Assembly (NCBI GenBank): GCA_035578155.1 | Contig: JAPWDM010000005.1 | Span: forward strand, 42,422,365-42,486,364 | DNA length: 64,000 nucleotides | Direction of reading: 5' to 3' | From: Brachynemurus nebulosus | Taxonomy: Eukaryota > Arthropoda > Insecta > Neuroptera > Myrmeleontidae | In this document: piece after piece, positions 21,846 through 34,381 of the stretch | Position numbering within the stretch: the stretch's first letter is position 1 | Layout: every line of letters starts with the position of its first letter | Position numbers and translations under genes: made by a program | The notes under the pieces: generated by a model | The model's input: the letters and a program-made list of their open reading frames with translations, nothing else | What the model was told of the DNA's origin: nothing | The model's database searches: none

Positions 21846-22027
21846 ATACATATTAGAATCTGTACAAAAATTTTACCTAGCAACTGAATGTTTATACGTT
21901 TGTTTTTAATAAATTTCAAGTACTACATAATTTCAATGTATTCGTATTTGTAGATTTGTACCAAATTTTTATCGTTTGTTGTGAATTTCATGTTAGTCGT
22001 AGATAAAGTATAGTACATAACTCGGCT

Positions 22028-22115
22028 GTAAGGCATATTACACACTCGCGCAATTACGCACTCGCCGCTACGCGGCTCTTGCGTAACTTTTTCGCTCGTG
22101 TGTAATATGCAACTT
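22028..22115. repeat. short GC-rich hairpin
   Basis: GTAAGGCATATTACACAC pairs with GTGTGTAATATGCAACTTAC; the interior is CG-rich (GCCGCTACGCGGC). Confidence 0.7.
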
Positions 22116-22188
22116 ACAACCTCAATCACGTAAAATACTATTACCAACAACTGATTATTATTTACATTTTAGATGAAAAATTTGATTT

Positions 22189-22379
22189 GGACCATTTCAG
22201 TTAAATTTAACCATGCTTCATCACTTATGAATTTAAATAATTTCCGTTTTCTTGGCTTTATCTCTTTCATTATTGCACTTAAATTTTAAAATTGTAGTTT
22301 GTTTTTAGAAAAGAATAGAAAATTGACTTGTTTTGAATCTAAGAATTATTTAATTTTTTAACTTTAACTCATGATCAAA
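22189..22379 (+). repeat. dispersed repeat, copy 1 (partner at 52244)
   Basis: About 190 bp from CCATTTCAGTTAAATTTAAC to CTCATGATCAA, about 90% identical by eye to 52244-52437 in the same orientation. No coding, inverted ends or target duplication seen. Confidence 0.85.
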
Positions 22380-22389
22380 GGGAATTGTC

Positions 22390-23485
22390 AAAGGGTGTAA
22401 GAAACTAAATCTTTCTTGAATTCATGGCTTACTGCATCCAGAAGCAGTTTAAATCGTTAAAATGTGTATTCTAGATTTTGCCGTTTATGAAACATTCGGT
22501 AGATGCAAAAATGTCTTTTTTTATGATTATTAAAGTAATTTTAATATCTTTTTATGTGAAATCAAGTGTAAAGATATATGTCCTATGCTATGCTGGCGTA
22601 TAAAAATTTTATATAAATTCAAACGAGTTCATTTTGTTCTTTGTAATTATGATGGCGTCCCTTGTTTCCATCATCTAACTTTCCATTAGAATTCACTTTT
22701 AAATCAATCTTATTATGATTAAAAAAAAAAAACGAACAGATATTTTTAATCAATTTTGTGACAATTCCTTTGATTTTGATAATTAAATTTGATATTTAAA
22801 TCAGTGAGAAAAGTTTTTTAAATGGCAATTCAAGTATTTAATCATATACCAAAAATTTTTCTAGAAAAACCGTCTGTTTCAAAGAATTAAGAACATAGAA
22901 ATTTTAACATGGAAGAAAATTGTTGGAATTAAAGTATGTTAATGTGATATGTCATCGTTTAACTACTTAACTTGACTTACTGATGGTAACTTTACCATAT
23001 TTTATGTAAAATAAATCAAAATTTCATGTCTTATGATACCTAGAATCAGTGATGAGATTTAATTCAAATGGTACCTTACTATTTTAGTGAGTCTAATTTG
23101 AATAATGTTGGTTGTTGATCCCTTGGGCCTTAGACGATCCCATAGAAAGTAGTCTCTTTCTCTAATATGGCTCCCGGCTTCAAATGTTAATCCAGCAAAT
23201 ACTGATATGTACTAGAGTTTTTAACAAAGATGTGACAGAATAATTTAACAGCTATAAAGGTTCTTCATTATTAAAGAAATTGCAAGGATGTCAAGCATTC
23301 TGTTTTAAATTAATTGATGCAGATTTTTTTCGAAGTAAGCTATTTACCTTTAATAACTGATTATCAAATCATAAACAGAAATAAAAAAAAAAAAAAACCA
23401 ATTCAAAGAAATCCATCCTCATTTAATCATATTTAATCTCTATTATCAAATCGGAATTTAAAAGCCATCTTCCAAAATATAATAA
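22390..23485. other. AT-rich DNA, no recognised feature
   Basis: Nothing supported except poly-A runs near 22721 and 23382. Confidence 0.45.
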
Positions 23486-23492
23486 AAAAAAA

Positions 23493-24189
23493 CGCCGTGA
23501 GCAGCGGGGCCCCATCACGGTAGTCGAATTTTCCCCTTCATCTTCGGTATTGAATGTCTACAAGCGAAATGTGATTGAAAGTCTACAACCGAATTGTCAT
23601 TTTGTTGGTTTCAAAACTGGTGATGAGTGTTCGGCTGATCGAGGCTCTAAAAAAAGGTTTTAAGTATTTAAGGGCTGTATCTCAGTAAATTTCAATTTTG
23701 TGCCGAAAACAGGTAGCAGAAAAAAAACCAACACAATTCGTACGAGGACATTCCTGCCCATGTTTATCCGCTAATTGCCTTTATGTTTTAGTTTTAAATA
23801 TTAAAAAAGGACCTTAAATAGTAAACTGAAAGGCCTTTATAAAGATATTTTTTCTTTCAAAAAAAAAAAAAAAATAAATAAATAAAAAATAAAAAAAATA
23901 AAAAATAAAAAATTATTTTATAAATAATAAAAATCCAAAATTCCTACTTTATATGTATGTATACATATAGAATTATCTATATGTAATATAATATGTATGT
24001 ATGCAACTACCTATATGTATGTATTGCTTTTGTTAAAAAAGTAAATTCATTTTTTTTTAAATTTTTTAAAATTACTATTCGCCTACTGTGTGTTAGAATA
24101 AAAGTAATTCATTTAAAACACATTTACAATACCACTGAATTCCGATGTAAAAATGGGAGAAGTGGGGGGAAAAGTAATGTTTAATCCCT

Positions 24190-24258
<69 letters not shown>

Positions 24259-24378
24259 CATCTTTTTTTTCTACATAATCGTGTTTTACGGGTCCGAAAA
24301 CGGATAGCCTACTCTCGCCTCTCGCAGCTCTTATCGTATAGACTGTATAAGTCTAATTTTTCGGAGAAAATTCGACTA
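23493..24378 (+). mobile_element. Helentron-like element, family 2, compact copy
   Basis: The 5' tip is CGCCGTGAGCAGCGGGGC, itself a hairpin (CCGTGA with TCACGG), followed by TAGTCGAATTTTC. The 3' end at 24353-24378 is a stem-loop CTAATTTTTCGGAGAAAATTCGACTA read in two halves: AATTTTTC with GAAAATT. So GTCGAATTTTC near the 5' end recurs inverted in the 3' hairpin. The core is (TA)n at 24193-24254. Both outer parts match 40702-42348 in opposite orientation, but that copy has ~850 bp of tandem repeats where this one has only (TA)n. Confidence 0.7.
24193..24254. repeat. (TA)n microsatellite
   Basis: About 62 bp of TA repeat in the core of the family-2 element. Confidence 0.97.
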
Positions 24379-25018
24379 AAAAATACGAAATTAATATGTA
24401 GATAAGAAAATATGTGTACTATAAAAGACATCAAAACAAAAGATAAATATTCGTAGATTAAATATACATTTTTTCAAAATAAGAAATATTATAAATGGAA
24501 TTTTTGACAAGATTAATTTTTTACCAAAAGAGAAAATAAAAAATTGATAAACTGAAAAAAAATGAGATTCAAGAATGTCATATATGAAAAATGCTCTTGT
24601 AACATTTCAGTAACTTTTTTCTGATGGCAAGCATGACCACCAGCAGAGAAAAATAATCTGAATATATTTCAATAATTTAAAAAAAAATGTTTTAGCAGAT
24701 AAGTATGAGGACAATATTCATTTTAAATAGGTACCGGTAGAATTTCAAAAAGTTTTAGGATAGGTATAAGTAATTACACGAATTAAATGTTGAGGCACGC
24801 TAGAACATGAATTTTGTCTTTATTTTTTGTCAACCCAATATTCTATTCTTTAGGGGGGGGGTGTTGTTTTCTCGGAAAATCTCCGAGCAAAATTCTGTTC
24901 AAAAAGCAATTTTTTTCGGAACGAGCAGTACTTTTTAATTATAGCTGTGTAGATAAGTAGTCTCAATTCTTTGGAACATGGTATAGACTTCACTTTACCG
25001 ATTTTAATTATACATATA

Positions 25019-25520
25019 CAGTCGAACCTGGATAAGCGAGAGTTGAAGGGATCGCGATCTATTTTTCACTTATAGAAATTTCTCACTAACCCGAGTTTCT
25101 AGCTTACAGAAGTACGGGAGAGGTTTATCTCGCTTATAGAGGTCTAGAAAAAATACAACCAATATGTATTGAGAAACACGCATGTATTGTATGGATACTA
25201 TTTATTAAAATATAAACATATACATATTTGGACATAGGTAAGTTAACAAAAAAAAAAAATGCGTTTTGGATATTTGAATAGAAAATGAGTTCCTCGAATT
25301 ATAAGAAAACAGGAGCACATTCAGGCATTCTAATATGTTTAAGTTCTTTGAAATTTAAGAATGAGTCCTAAATAGCAAATGTTAAATACGTTTAACTGTC
25401 GCTTATAGAGGTACAGGCAATTAGCAGTTTCAATTATAGAGGTCCATGAGCGGAAAACGACTCTCACTTATACAGGTTTTTGTTTCTCACTCATAGAGGT
25501 TTTAGACTGAAAAGAGTCTG
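25019..25520. mobile_element. pogo/Tigger-type non-coding element, partial
   Basis: It begins CAGTCGAACCTGGATAAGCG right after TA, a tip style typical of pogo/Tigger-type MITEs. CTTATAGAGGT-like motifs recur inside in both orientations (25078, 25133, 25402, 25435, 25494). The right-hand inverted tip is not found, so the end is approximate. Confidence 0.45.
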
Positions 25521-25570
25521 AAATCACTGGTAAAAGAACCGGGCCCAAGTGTGAAGTTTTTTTTTTTTTT

Positions 25571-26278
25571 ATTTTGCTCGTTAACTTGTATTGTTGGAAA
25601 GAGATATTTAAAAATTTTTTATTTGGCCCTGAGACCTGTCACATTTTTTGCCAACGACACGTAGAATAAATGTGCACTTGTTCAGACTGCCTAAGTGTAT
25701 GTTCAAAAATTTGATTCGTTAGTTTTACTCGGCGTCAAAACCAAATGAATTTTTGACGCCAAAACCAAATAAAATTTTTAGACTTTCAGAGTACCTTTAA
25801 TTTAAAAATAATATCTGCAGTGTGTGCGTTTTTCCAGTAAAGTGAATGATCCTTCAACTTTCTCGCTCATATGTGTATCTTTTTGAGATGTTAACTTTGG
25901 AAATAAAAAATATTTACAATTACTATTTTGCTCGTTAACTTGTATTGTTGGAAAGAGATATTTAAAAATTTTTTATTTGGCCCTGAGACCTGTCACATTT
26001 TTTGCCAGCGACACGTAGAATAAATGTGCACTTGTTCAGACTGCCTAAGTGTATGTTCAAAAATTTGATTCGTTAGTTTTACTCGGCGTCAAAACCAAAT
26101 GAATTTTTGACGCCAAAACCAAATAAAATTTTTAGACTTTCAGAGTACCTTTAATTTAAAAATAATATCTGCAGTGTGTGCGTTTTTCCAGTAAAGTGAA
26201 TGATCCTTCAACTTTCTCGCTCATATGTGTATCTTTTTGAGATGTTAACTTTGGAAATAAAAAATATTTACAATTACT
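25571..26278 (+). repeat. 354-bp tandem duplication, two nearly identical copies
   Basis: Copy one is 25571-25924 and copy two 25925-26278. By eye the only difference is GCCAACGACA versus GCCAGCGACA. The unit has no recognisable coding content. The near identity means a recent duplication or an assembly artefact. Confidence 0.97.
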
Positions 26279-26284
26279 ATTGGA

Positions 26285-27485
26285 GTATATTACAATAAAT
26301 ATCTGATTTTATTTATTCAGTTAGATAAATTTTCCTACAATTATTTGATTATTGAATCGAGGAAAAATGATAGAAACGATATGATAATAGGAAAAATAAA
26401 TATTAAAAGAAAATGTGAAAATTGAAAAGATTTATAGATTACACTTGAACTTGGCACATGTGTCATTGACTTGTGATCATCGTTATAATTGTATAAATAT
26501 ACAAATAATGAAAATTTGATGTATTTACTTCAAGCTTTTCTTACGCGCTTGAATATGTACATATTTCAAGTACTTTATATCAGTAGTTACATATACAACA
26601 TATTATTGTGAATTAAATAAGAAAAAAAATTGAATATTCTTGTTGAAACCTGCATTTAATATAAATATGCAGTCCATTTCAAAATTATACAATTAAGTAT
26701 ACAACACAGTTAAACATACTTACATATTGGTGCGGAAAACAGAATACTGATGTTGAAGTTTTTAATCCCTTAACTGGGTGTGACGAAATATTTCATCATA
26801 CCTGAAACGCTAGTTCGATCGGCATGACGGTGTTTTTCATGGAAATTAACTCACATAAACTAACCTAAAGTAACCTAACCTAATCCACTAGCTACTAATT
26901 TTTGATAATAAGCAATACAAAATTGATTCATTTATTCAAATGTTTAAACATAATAAACTGTGTAGTTATGTTTTTCGTGCCCAACATAGATATATGTAGA
27001 TAACTCTCGCACAATAACTCTCGAACTTGGCTGAGTTCTTCAGCCAGAGACGTCCAATGCTGGGAACCACAAAAAACTTAGTTTTCTACAAAAATTAGAC
27101 AAAATTGTCAAGCTTTTCGAATTTTATTTACGCTATTACAAAGAGTCGAAAAAATCACATAGAATACGTTTTAGAACCATCTCCAAAATTATTAATATTT
27201 AAAGAAAAAAGGAGAAAAAGTTACCTGAAGTAAATATAACTAATATTACAAATTGTTTAATTAACTATGTAGGTATGTAAATATGGTATATAAAGTTAGT
27301 ATATTTTCTGTTTATAGCAAAAAAAAAAATTATTAAGTAGACCATCCTTTACGCCACTAGTGCTTTTTTTTTCTCATTATACAACTAGTGTCATAAAGTA
27401 CTACTTTTTTACATTTATAACAGTGTAATAAAATAGATTTCAATGATTCAATCGAACATAGAAATGTTCACTCAGTCATAGGCAC
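26285..27485. other. AT-rich DNA with a Helentron-like fragment
   Basis: Around 27000-27200 the phrases ACAATAACTCTCGAAC, GTTCTTCAGCCAGAGACGTC and AAAAAATCACATAGAA match the body of family-1 Helentron-like copies (compare 44220 and 58080), without either tip. Near 26866 a few CCTAA-like units occur. Otherwise nothing is supported. Confidence 0.45.
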
Positions 27486-27487
27486 TC

Positions 27488-27490
<3 letters not shown>

Positions 27491-27563
<73 letters not shown>

Positions 27564-27575
27564 TATATATATATT
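27491..27575. repeat. (TA)n microsatellite, slightly interrupted
   Basis: About 85 bp of TA repeat with one phase break near 27557. Confidence 0.97.
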
Positions 27576-27725
27576 ATTTGGTGGTAAAGTAAGAATATTT
27601 AACCACCAAAGAATTTATAAATATAAAATTATACCGAAACTTTGTTCCTGAAGATGAAAAGAATGATTCTAGAAAAACTAGTTTGTGAACCAATGATAAT
27701 AACAAAAATAATTAACGTATAAGTA

Positions 27726-27901
27726 ACGTAAAAGCCCCTATACCGGAACGCGATCATATGTTCGAACAGTTTTGACATTTATATGGGTATTAATGATGTT
27801 ATTTCTGAAAGCAACCCTGATAACAAAAATTATTATTAATAGAATGATTATTTTTCAATTTAAATTCACCTCGCATTTAATGTTTCCTTACTTAATTAAA
27901 G

Positions 27902-27959
<58 letters not shown>

Positions 27960-28341
27960 CAATTTTTGTTGAATACATATTTTTATCCTTTATTTATGTC
28001 TGATACTTAAACCATTCTATCTTTCCTACTTTGCCGTCTAGATGTCACTCTATGTGTCATATTACTCATATTACACGTCTGTTTGTATATCGGTTCTCAA
28101 CTCCTAGTGTCATTAATATTTCTTCGTTTGGATATAGATGTCGACATTTTGTAAAAGAAAAACATTAATAAATAAAAATTTTTGGGTTGTATTTTTTTTA
28201 AAACATGGGTATTAATTGGATTAAAAAAACTTTCTTTCATGCTTATTAAGAAAAAATGGGTGTTTAATTAATTTGTCAGTTTTTATAAGCTAGTTTAATT
28301 ACACACCTAGAAATAGTGTTTCGGTATAGGGGTTTTTACGT
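27726..28341. mobile_element. 616-bp MITE with TA flanks
   Basis: Left tip ACGTAAAAGCCCCTATACCG and inverted right tip ACGTAAAAACCCCTATACCG agree except at one base; further inside, GAACGC and GAAACAC still resemble. TA lies immediately outside both tips, as in Tc1/mariner-type insertions. A (TA)n tract (27903-27956) sits inside. No transposase signal. Confidence 0.7.
27903..27956. repeat. (TA)n microsatellite
   Basis: About 54 bp of TA repeat inside the 616-bp MITE. Confidence 0.97.
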
Positions 28342-28349
28342 TATATATT

Positions 28350-29200
28350 TTTTTTTAACTTTAAGGAAAAAAGATCGTAGCTATTAATCAGTCAATTGAC
28401 AATAGCGGATATCTTTTGAATTGGAAAGTTATTTCCTTCTTCTTAAGTCTTCTGAAGATATGAAATTTTCGTTAACACTCACACCCATCCCACATTGCCC
28501 TCCAGTATTTCCCTTTTCATTTTCATCAGCCACATCTCTCTATCCATTGAGAAATAATATTATGCTCTTACAATAATGCAAAATTTATTTATAATCATAA
28601 AATCGGCTGTACGCACTTACGTCAGGCACTCCTTTTTATTTCAATAACATAAAAAAGTATATTATAAAGAACTGAAAAACAATTTCCTCTTTGGAAAATT
28701 TACCAAAGAATAATTTCCATTCAATACGAAAAATTTAAAGAAAAATAAAGATATTAAGAAAATAATCAATTTTTCAAAAAACCTATAATAATTGGCATAA
28801 ACAGTTTTTTATTATTAATATTCTATTTTTAACCCTTAAAAGATTTTTAACCCTTAAAAAATTTTTTTCCGTTATTTAAGTTATCAAAATCTCCCAAAAT
28901 TATACTTTTTTATATAATTTCTTTACGTCAATAAATTGCTCCCAGTTTGCTCTATTTAATTAAAAAAAAGCTAAATCTTAATTTTTTTGAATAATTATTA
29001 AAATATTTTGTTTTTTTATAATGTTATTTAACTTGTCAAAATTCAATTATCCTTAAATATATGCAAACGGCTTAAAGGTATAATGGATGCCTATACGTTT
29101 TAATAATACATAACCTAATCCATAATATTTTTTATTTTAATATATTTTAATTATTATTCAGAGAAATTAATAACTAACTTTTAAACTAGATGGAGCAAAT
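28350..29200. other. AT-rich DNA, no recognised feature
   Basis: Nothing supported. Confidence 0.45.
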
Positions 29201-29209
29201 TATCTACTG

Positions 29210-29580
29210 GCTCTCTAACACTGTTGGCTGACAGACTACGTACAGCCTAAACCGTTAGTGTTAGAAGGATAAAATTTTGCACAGGAGTTCTTTATATAAC
29301 GTAAGTAAGCATTCCCTAAGTGGGTTAAATGGGGGTTAAATGAAGTTAGAAATATGGAAGTTGGTGCTTAGGATTGTTTCTCTCAGTAAAAGTTAGTGAT
29401 AAAAGCGTTTTTGGAAATTTATTCCCTACGGCTGTAAAATAAGGGATAAAAATTTGTATGGAAAGTCCGTCATTTTTGAAGTTAGAGACGTTTGTTTTTG
29501 TTTGTAATTCCACTTGACGACATGCCCGATTGCAGTCCCGCAAAATCCGGATATAGTGTGTTACGATCCGTAATGCATCA
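29210..29580. repeat. probable dispersed repeat, ends unknown
   Basis: Phrases such as CTAAACCGTTAGTGTTAGAA, AAATTTTGCACAGG and GGGTTAAATGGGGGTTAAAT have the style of insect dispersed repeats, and the stretch is GC-richer than its flanks. No tips or second copy in this window, so the call is weak. Confidence 0.3.
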
Positions 29581-29639
29581 TCCCCACCACTCTCTCATAC
29601 CGAGGGACCTCGCACCGACTCAGTTGTCCTTAAACATTC

Positions 29640-31320
29640 CATGACTATCTTTATTTTTATAATTCTATATACTTTTAGTTGTATCATTTTATTATATTAG
29701 TTGAAGAATTTCATATAATTGTATTTGTAAAATTCTGTTGGTTAGTTATACTATTTGAGTAGAGTAATGTCTGTTTCAGAGAAATAAGTGCACACAAATT
29801 TTAACATAGGAAAAAGTTGGGATTACAGTATGCATATTTCTCATGGGTATCATTTTTACATAGTACCCATAGTATATTTTAATTTTCAAAGTTTTGACTG
29901 ATTTATTAGAAGGGAAATATCACGGATTAACCTGAAAATAAAAATACGAAACTCACATAGAAACTAACGGGGAAGAAATAGATTTACAGATACTTACGTC
30001 AAAATACATGTAATGCACTAAAGTATTGAAGAATTAATTTTAAATAAGTATTCTTATTCCCAAAATAATTAGACATGCTTTACTTAAAATGGGAATCAAA
30101 TACTTTTGAGAAATGTTATGTTTTTAGTTAGAGGAAATTCACATTTCTTGATTTTTCTTCTAATCTAACAAAAAATACTTCTGAAAAGCATGATTGTCAA
30201 TGTCAGGTTCACGTATTCCGCAGTTATGTCGTATGAGATCCAACAGACAAGCGACTCTTCAACAGCAACTTTTTTAAAATTACAATTTTACCTTCTTACC
30301 GATGGGAAATTCCATCGGGTATACGGGTAGTCTAGTATTGCGGCCAACAAAAATTCAAATATTCAGAAAATAGACTTTGTAAAAAAATTCTGGGTTTGTA
30401 CAACCATATATGACCATTGAGGAAAAAAATTAAGAGAAAGAGAAGTTTTAAGAGTTTGGAAATATCCTCAATGTTTTAAAATTAAACAATATTAGTTGCA
30501 ACTGCAGATTTTTCCTTTCAACATTCAAAGCTTTTTCGTTACTAGATTTTTATTCCTCGGTACCTCCGCTTATTTTTTATTTTTTGGATCCAAGAACTCA
30601 GAATGCATATTACGGCAATAGAGTTCGGAAACATTTTGTTTGCTTTAATTAGACCAGTTTTAAATGTTTTCTGGAAGGCTTTTAATATATTATATATTTT
30701 CTATCTATTGTTAAAGCATACTTAATTATGATGTTTTACTTAAAATCTTCAATTTTTTTCAGTATAATTTTACATAGACATAAACATAAAATATAAGATA
30801 ATTTTTTTTTCTTAATTTTCTTTCTGTTTTCTTGCTCTTAATCATCTTAAAAGGAATTTTCGTTCCCATTCTCTTGCAATGTTTATACAGTACCTATGTA
30901 TATCAATTAGCTGAAATATCAGCCGTCTCAAGGATTTTTATTTGTTTATTTTTCAAGCAGAGTTTTAAAAAATTTGCATTATATTAATGTTCTGCTCTTA
31001 AATATTTCAGTAAATAAATATTTATCAGAAATTGCTATTAAATATTTCGGTAAATAATTATTTTTCAAGTAACATTTCAATGATTTTGCCTTTTAGAGCC
31101 GCTTGCATTGGCAAATAGGTGGTCGAAATGAGTTCTAAGAATTTTTTTTTACATAATCTTGTTTTATACATAGGACTGATTATAAAAGACTATATTGCCA
31201 TCTGATAACGTGGTTAGATTTTTTTAAACAAAATTTTTTAAACTGTACAATTTTCCAATTTTTACAAACAATTTCAGTTTTTACGTTATCAAACGTAAAA
31301 AAAGATTACTGCGGAGAAAG
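29640..31320. other. AT-rich DNA, no recognised feature
   Basis: Nothing supported. Confidence 0.45.
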
Positions 31321-31322
31321 AA

Positions 31323-31398
31323 CATAGTGATTATGGACTATTTGGTAGTAAGGTCATAGTGATAATGGACTACTGGGTAGTAAAGTCATAGTGATTGA
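31323..31398 (+). repeat. 32-bp minisatellite, 2.4 copies
   Basis: CATAGTGATTATGGACTA recurs at 31323, 31355 and (partial) 31387, exactly 32 bp apart. Confidence 0.9.
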
Positions 31399-31399
31399 G

Positions 31400-32560
31400 T
31401 ATCACTAAAATCGCCAAATAAATTTTTATAAATTTTTAGTCTTTGAGCGGAATGTGGTCTTTTTTTAGCTATTGTTCGTAGATACTTATATATCAATTCT
31501 TTATCAGTTACTGACCCTCATCCCTCTCTTTGAGAATGAGCGGGAATGGGACAAAAATATTATTTCCGGCGATATCTGTAGCGAGAATCGTTTAGTGAGC
31601 GAAGCCAATCACTACAAATAGGATATCGCACAGAAATTCAGAATATTTGATTTAAAAGTAATTGAACCAACTATTTGGATATTTTTAAGCAGAAGAAACT
31701 GTGGGCTACAACTATGCAATATGTATAATAACAGTTGTAAAATATAAAACGTGTATGTAGGAAATTGTATAAAACACCAAAATGAAAACAAAATAGACAC
31801 CTGAGCGAAACCAGGATGGAGTGCTAGCTTCAGATATTTTTAAATTCGTTTAAATCTGAAATTGAAGTTATTGTTATCAAACTTAAATTGTACTTATACA
31901 TAACGATTTTGAGATTAGAGTATCATTGATTTAAATTAAAATATTTTCATTTTTTTTTAATATATGAATCAAATTAACAAATAAAATAATTATGACGAAC
32001 TAATTTGGTTGTTAACAAAATAATTTATAATTTTTTGTTTATTAAGTACAATTTCATTCCAGTTTTCCGTTTAACTGATCTCTATTTTTGTTTGGTTTAA
32101 TAAAATTATCATTTTATCGAAAACAAAGAACAAACAAATTTGTTTGTACCGTGTGTTTTAAAAGTTAACCTTTTTCAGGTGCTATTTTGAGTTATTATCT
32201 TGCAACTGTCTAAAAAAAGATTAAATATTTAAATACTTTTCCCCAAACAAAATTACATGTGCTTTTAAAAAGAAGGTTTGTGGAAATTATCTGATTGAGA
32301 ATTTAATTCATATGTTTATTTTTAACTGTTTTATAACGAAAAAGGTCGCCAAAGTAACTAGAATCGAGGTTTGTATTTTTTTCCTCAATGAACTTTTCTT
32401 TTTTTTGAACTCAAATTTATTTTACTTAATATTTCTTGAAAGCAACTTGACTTCCAATCTTACTTTCGAATTTTTGTTGTTGAATAGTTTTTTCCATAAT
32501 TTTCCTGGTAAGTAATTTTAAATGAAAGAATATCTTGCTAATTTTTTTTAATAAAAGCTA
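31400..32560. other. AT-rich DNA, no recognised feature
   Basis: Nothing supported. Confidence 0.45.
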
Positions 32561-32565
32561 AATAA

Positions 32566-32770
32566 GGCTGGATTTTCACTAAACAGAAACTCGAGTCGGT
32601 TGAAAAAAAATTTCAACTTTTTACAAACAATTTAAAAACAAATTGTAAACTGGACCCTCTGACGACTATTTGAGTTTTGTTTCTAGAGTTTCAACCGAAA
32701 GTAATAAATATTAAAAAAATTTGTGATTGTTTTGTGTTTGCAATCAATCTGATTAGTGGAAATTGATTTT
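32566..32770. mobile_element. possible small foldback MITE
   Basis: ACTCGAGTCGGTTGAA near 32591 is mirrored by GTTTCTAGAGTTTCAACCGA near 32680. The outer phrases GGATTTTCACTAA and TTAGTGGAAATT are also roughly inverted. No target duplication found. Confidence 0.4.
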
Positions 32771-32779
32771 TCTGTTTAT

Positions 32780-33990
32780 ATTCAATAAAGACAATAAATC
32801 ATAACTAGTAATATTTCATTACTTTAAAAAAAAATATCATTCATAAATAATTATTTACTATTTAAAAATCCATCCAAGTGAGCAATAGTCATTGTACGCG
32901 AGTCGAATACTGTACTTTTTCTACGACTTTTCCCTTTTTGAATTGATTAACACTAAATATAAAATTTATATTACTTAAAAAGAATATAATCTTTAATCTA
33001 CCTTTAATTTCATCAAATCTATAAAAACGATTAAAATAAAGCATAAATAACTTTGTTACGTTACTACGCAATCTGATAGTAAATTTATTTCTCTGAACAA
33101 CTGCAACGCAGTGAGTAAAGACAAATACGATGATTTCGTTGGTTTAAATAAAATGAATAATGAAGACTTCTCTATATCTTTGAATATTCCAAGGTTTTCT
33201 CAACAGTTAGTGAATATAATATAATGACATAATTATATTCTTCAACAGAAGTAGGAAAAATGATCTTGTATAATAAATGTACGCAATATATGGTTTTTAG
33301 AAAATTACGTTACATTTTTCAGTACATTTTCTTTTTGTCAAGTAACGCAGACAATATTTAATTTTTTAAATACTCGGTACCTACTATATTGTGGCAATGA
33401 TAATTGTATATAGATTATCTCTGTTATATGAAATTGTGTTTTATATTGATTAATTAATAAAAGCAATTCTACCAGGCCACCTACTAACCTCTGCTCCTAC
33501 CTGATTTGTCCCAACTACCCATCCAACGTTTTTCTGCCATTATATTTGTTTTTTTTTAGTTGGGTGGACTGAAAGTTGGAGTACGTAGGATTATATTATT
33601 CTTTGTGTTCAATTTTTATTTTATTTATTTAAATTTTGTTTACAAATTCGATAATATTTTTATAATTTGATATGATTATGTTATTACATGAATTAATATT
33701 TTTTTATTGTTAGCATATATTTTAGGTATAATATTTTATTATAATTAGTATTTAGTTTAACAATATTAATTTTTACTATTATTTTCAAAATTTAATTAAA
33801 AGGTCATTTTTGTAGCCGACTCCAATAAAGGAGGAGGTTCTTCGATGTATATATATACATATACCGGATGTCCCATTCGGATGTGTACATACGATTTACA
33901 CGTTAATTAATAACACTGGATTTATGAAATCATACTGTAATTACTTATGTATGCAAAAAATTAACATAGCTTTTATTACGTCATTTTTAG
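32780..33990. other. AT-rich DNA, no recognised feature
   Basis: Nothing supported. A CT-rich run with TTTTTTTTTAG near 33550 resembles a splice acceptor, but the following frame shows no coding character. Confidence 0.4.
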
Positions 33991-34285
33991 TGTATTACCG
34001 TCAGTTGGGGAGAATATGGACGACTTTTTCAGTTTTTGGCAATAAATTGTTTAGTTTATCTAAAAAATTCTAAAAAAAATAATTTAAATGATTTAATATC
34101 ACGAGCATATAGGGCAGTAATAAAAATATCAAAATTGATACTGCAACATTTTTTTTTTTTTTTTTGGTTATATAGTGTCTAGATTCGCCCCTATATGTGG
34201 GGCGAATCTCGACAGTGCTTTATTTGCAATATAAATCACATTCAGTCATGCATATGGGTAAAATCGGACATAAAAAGATAAAAAT

Positions 34286-34313
34286 AGCTGAATTTTCAAT
34301 CTGGAAATTCGCT
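34286..34313 (+). repeat. family-1 Helentron-like 3' hairpin, isolated
   Basis: AGCTGAATTTTC pairs with GGAAATTCGCT. The same hairpin ends the copies at 3743, 40635, 44037 and 57846. Here no element body precedes it. Confidence 0.6.
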
Positions 34314-34381
34314 AAGATAAATAACTGCATCAGCAATGGCTTTTGATGGGTGGAATAAAACATTTTGGATTTAAATGAATT

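Noticed and set aside
26860..26890. Telomeric repeat (CCTAA)n, also CCTTAA units near 19660
   Set aside because: Only two or three imperfect units; too short to distinguish from chance in AT-rich DNA.
33480..33600. Splice acceptor and exon after a CT-rich run
   Set aside because: Good acceptor-like TTTTTTTTTAG but the following frames close quickly and show no coding composition.
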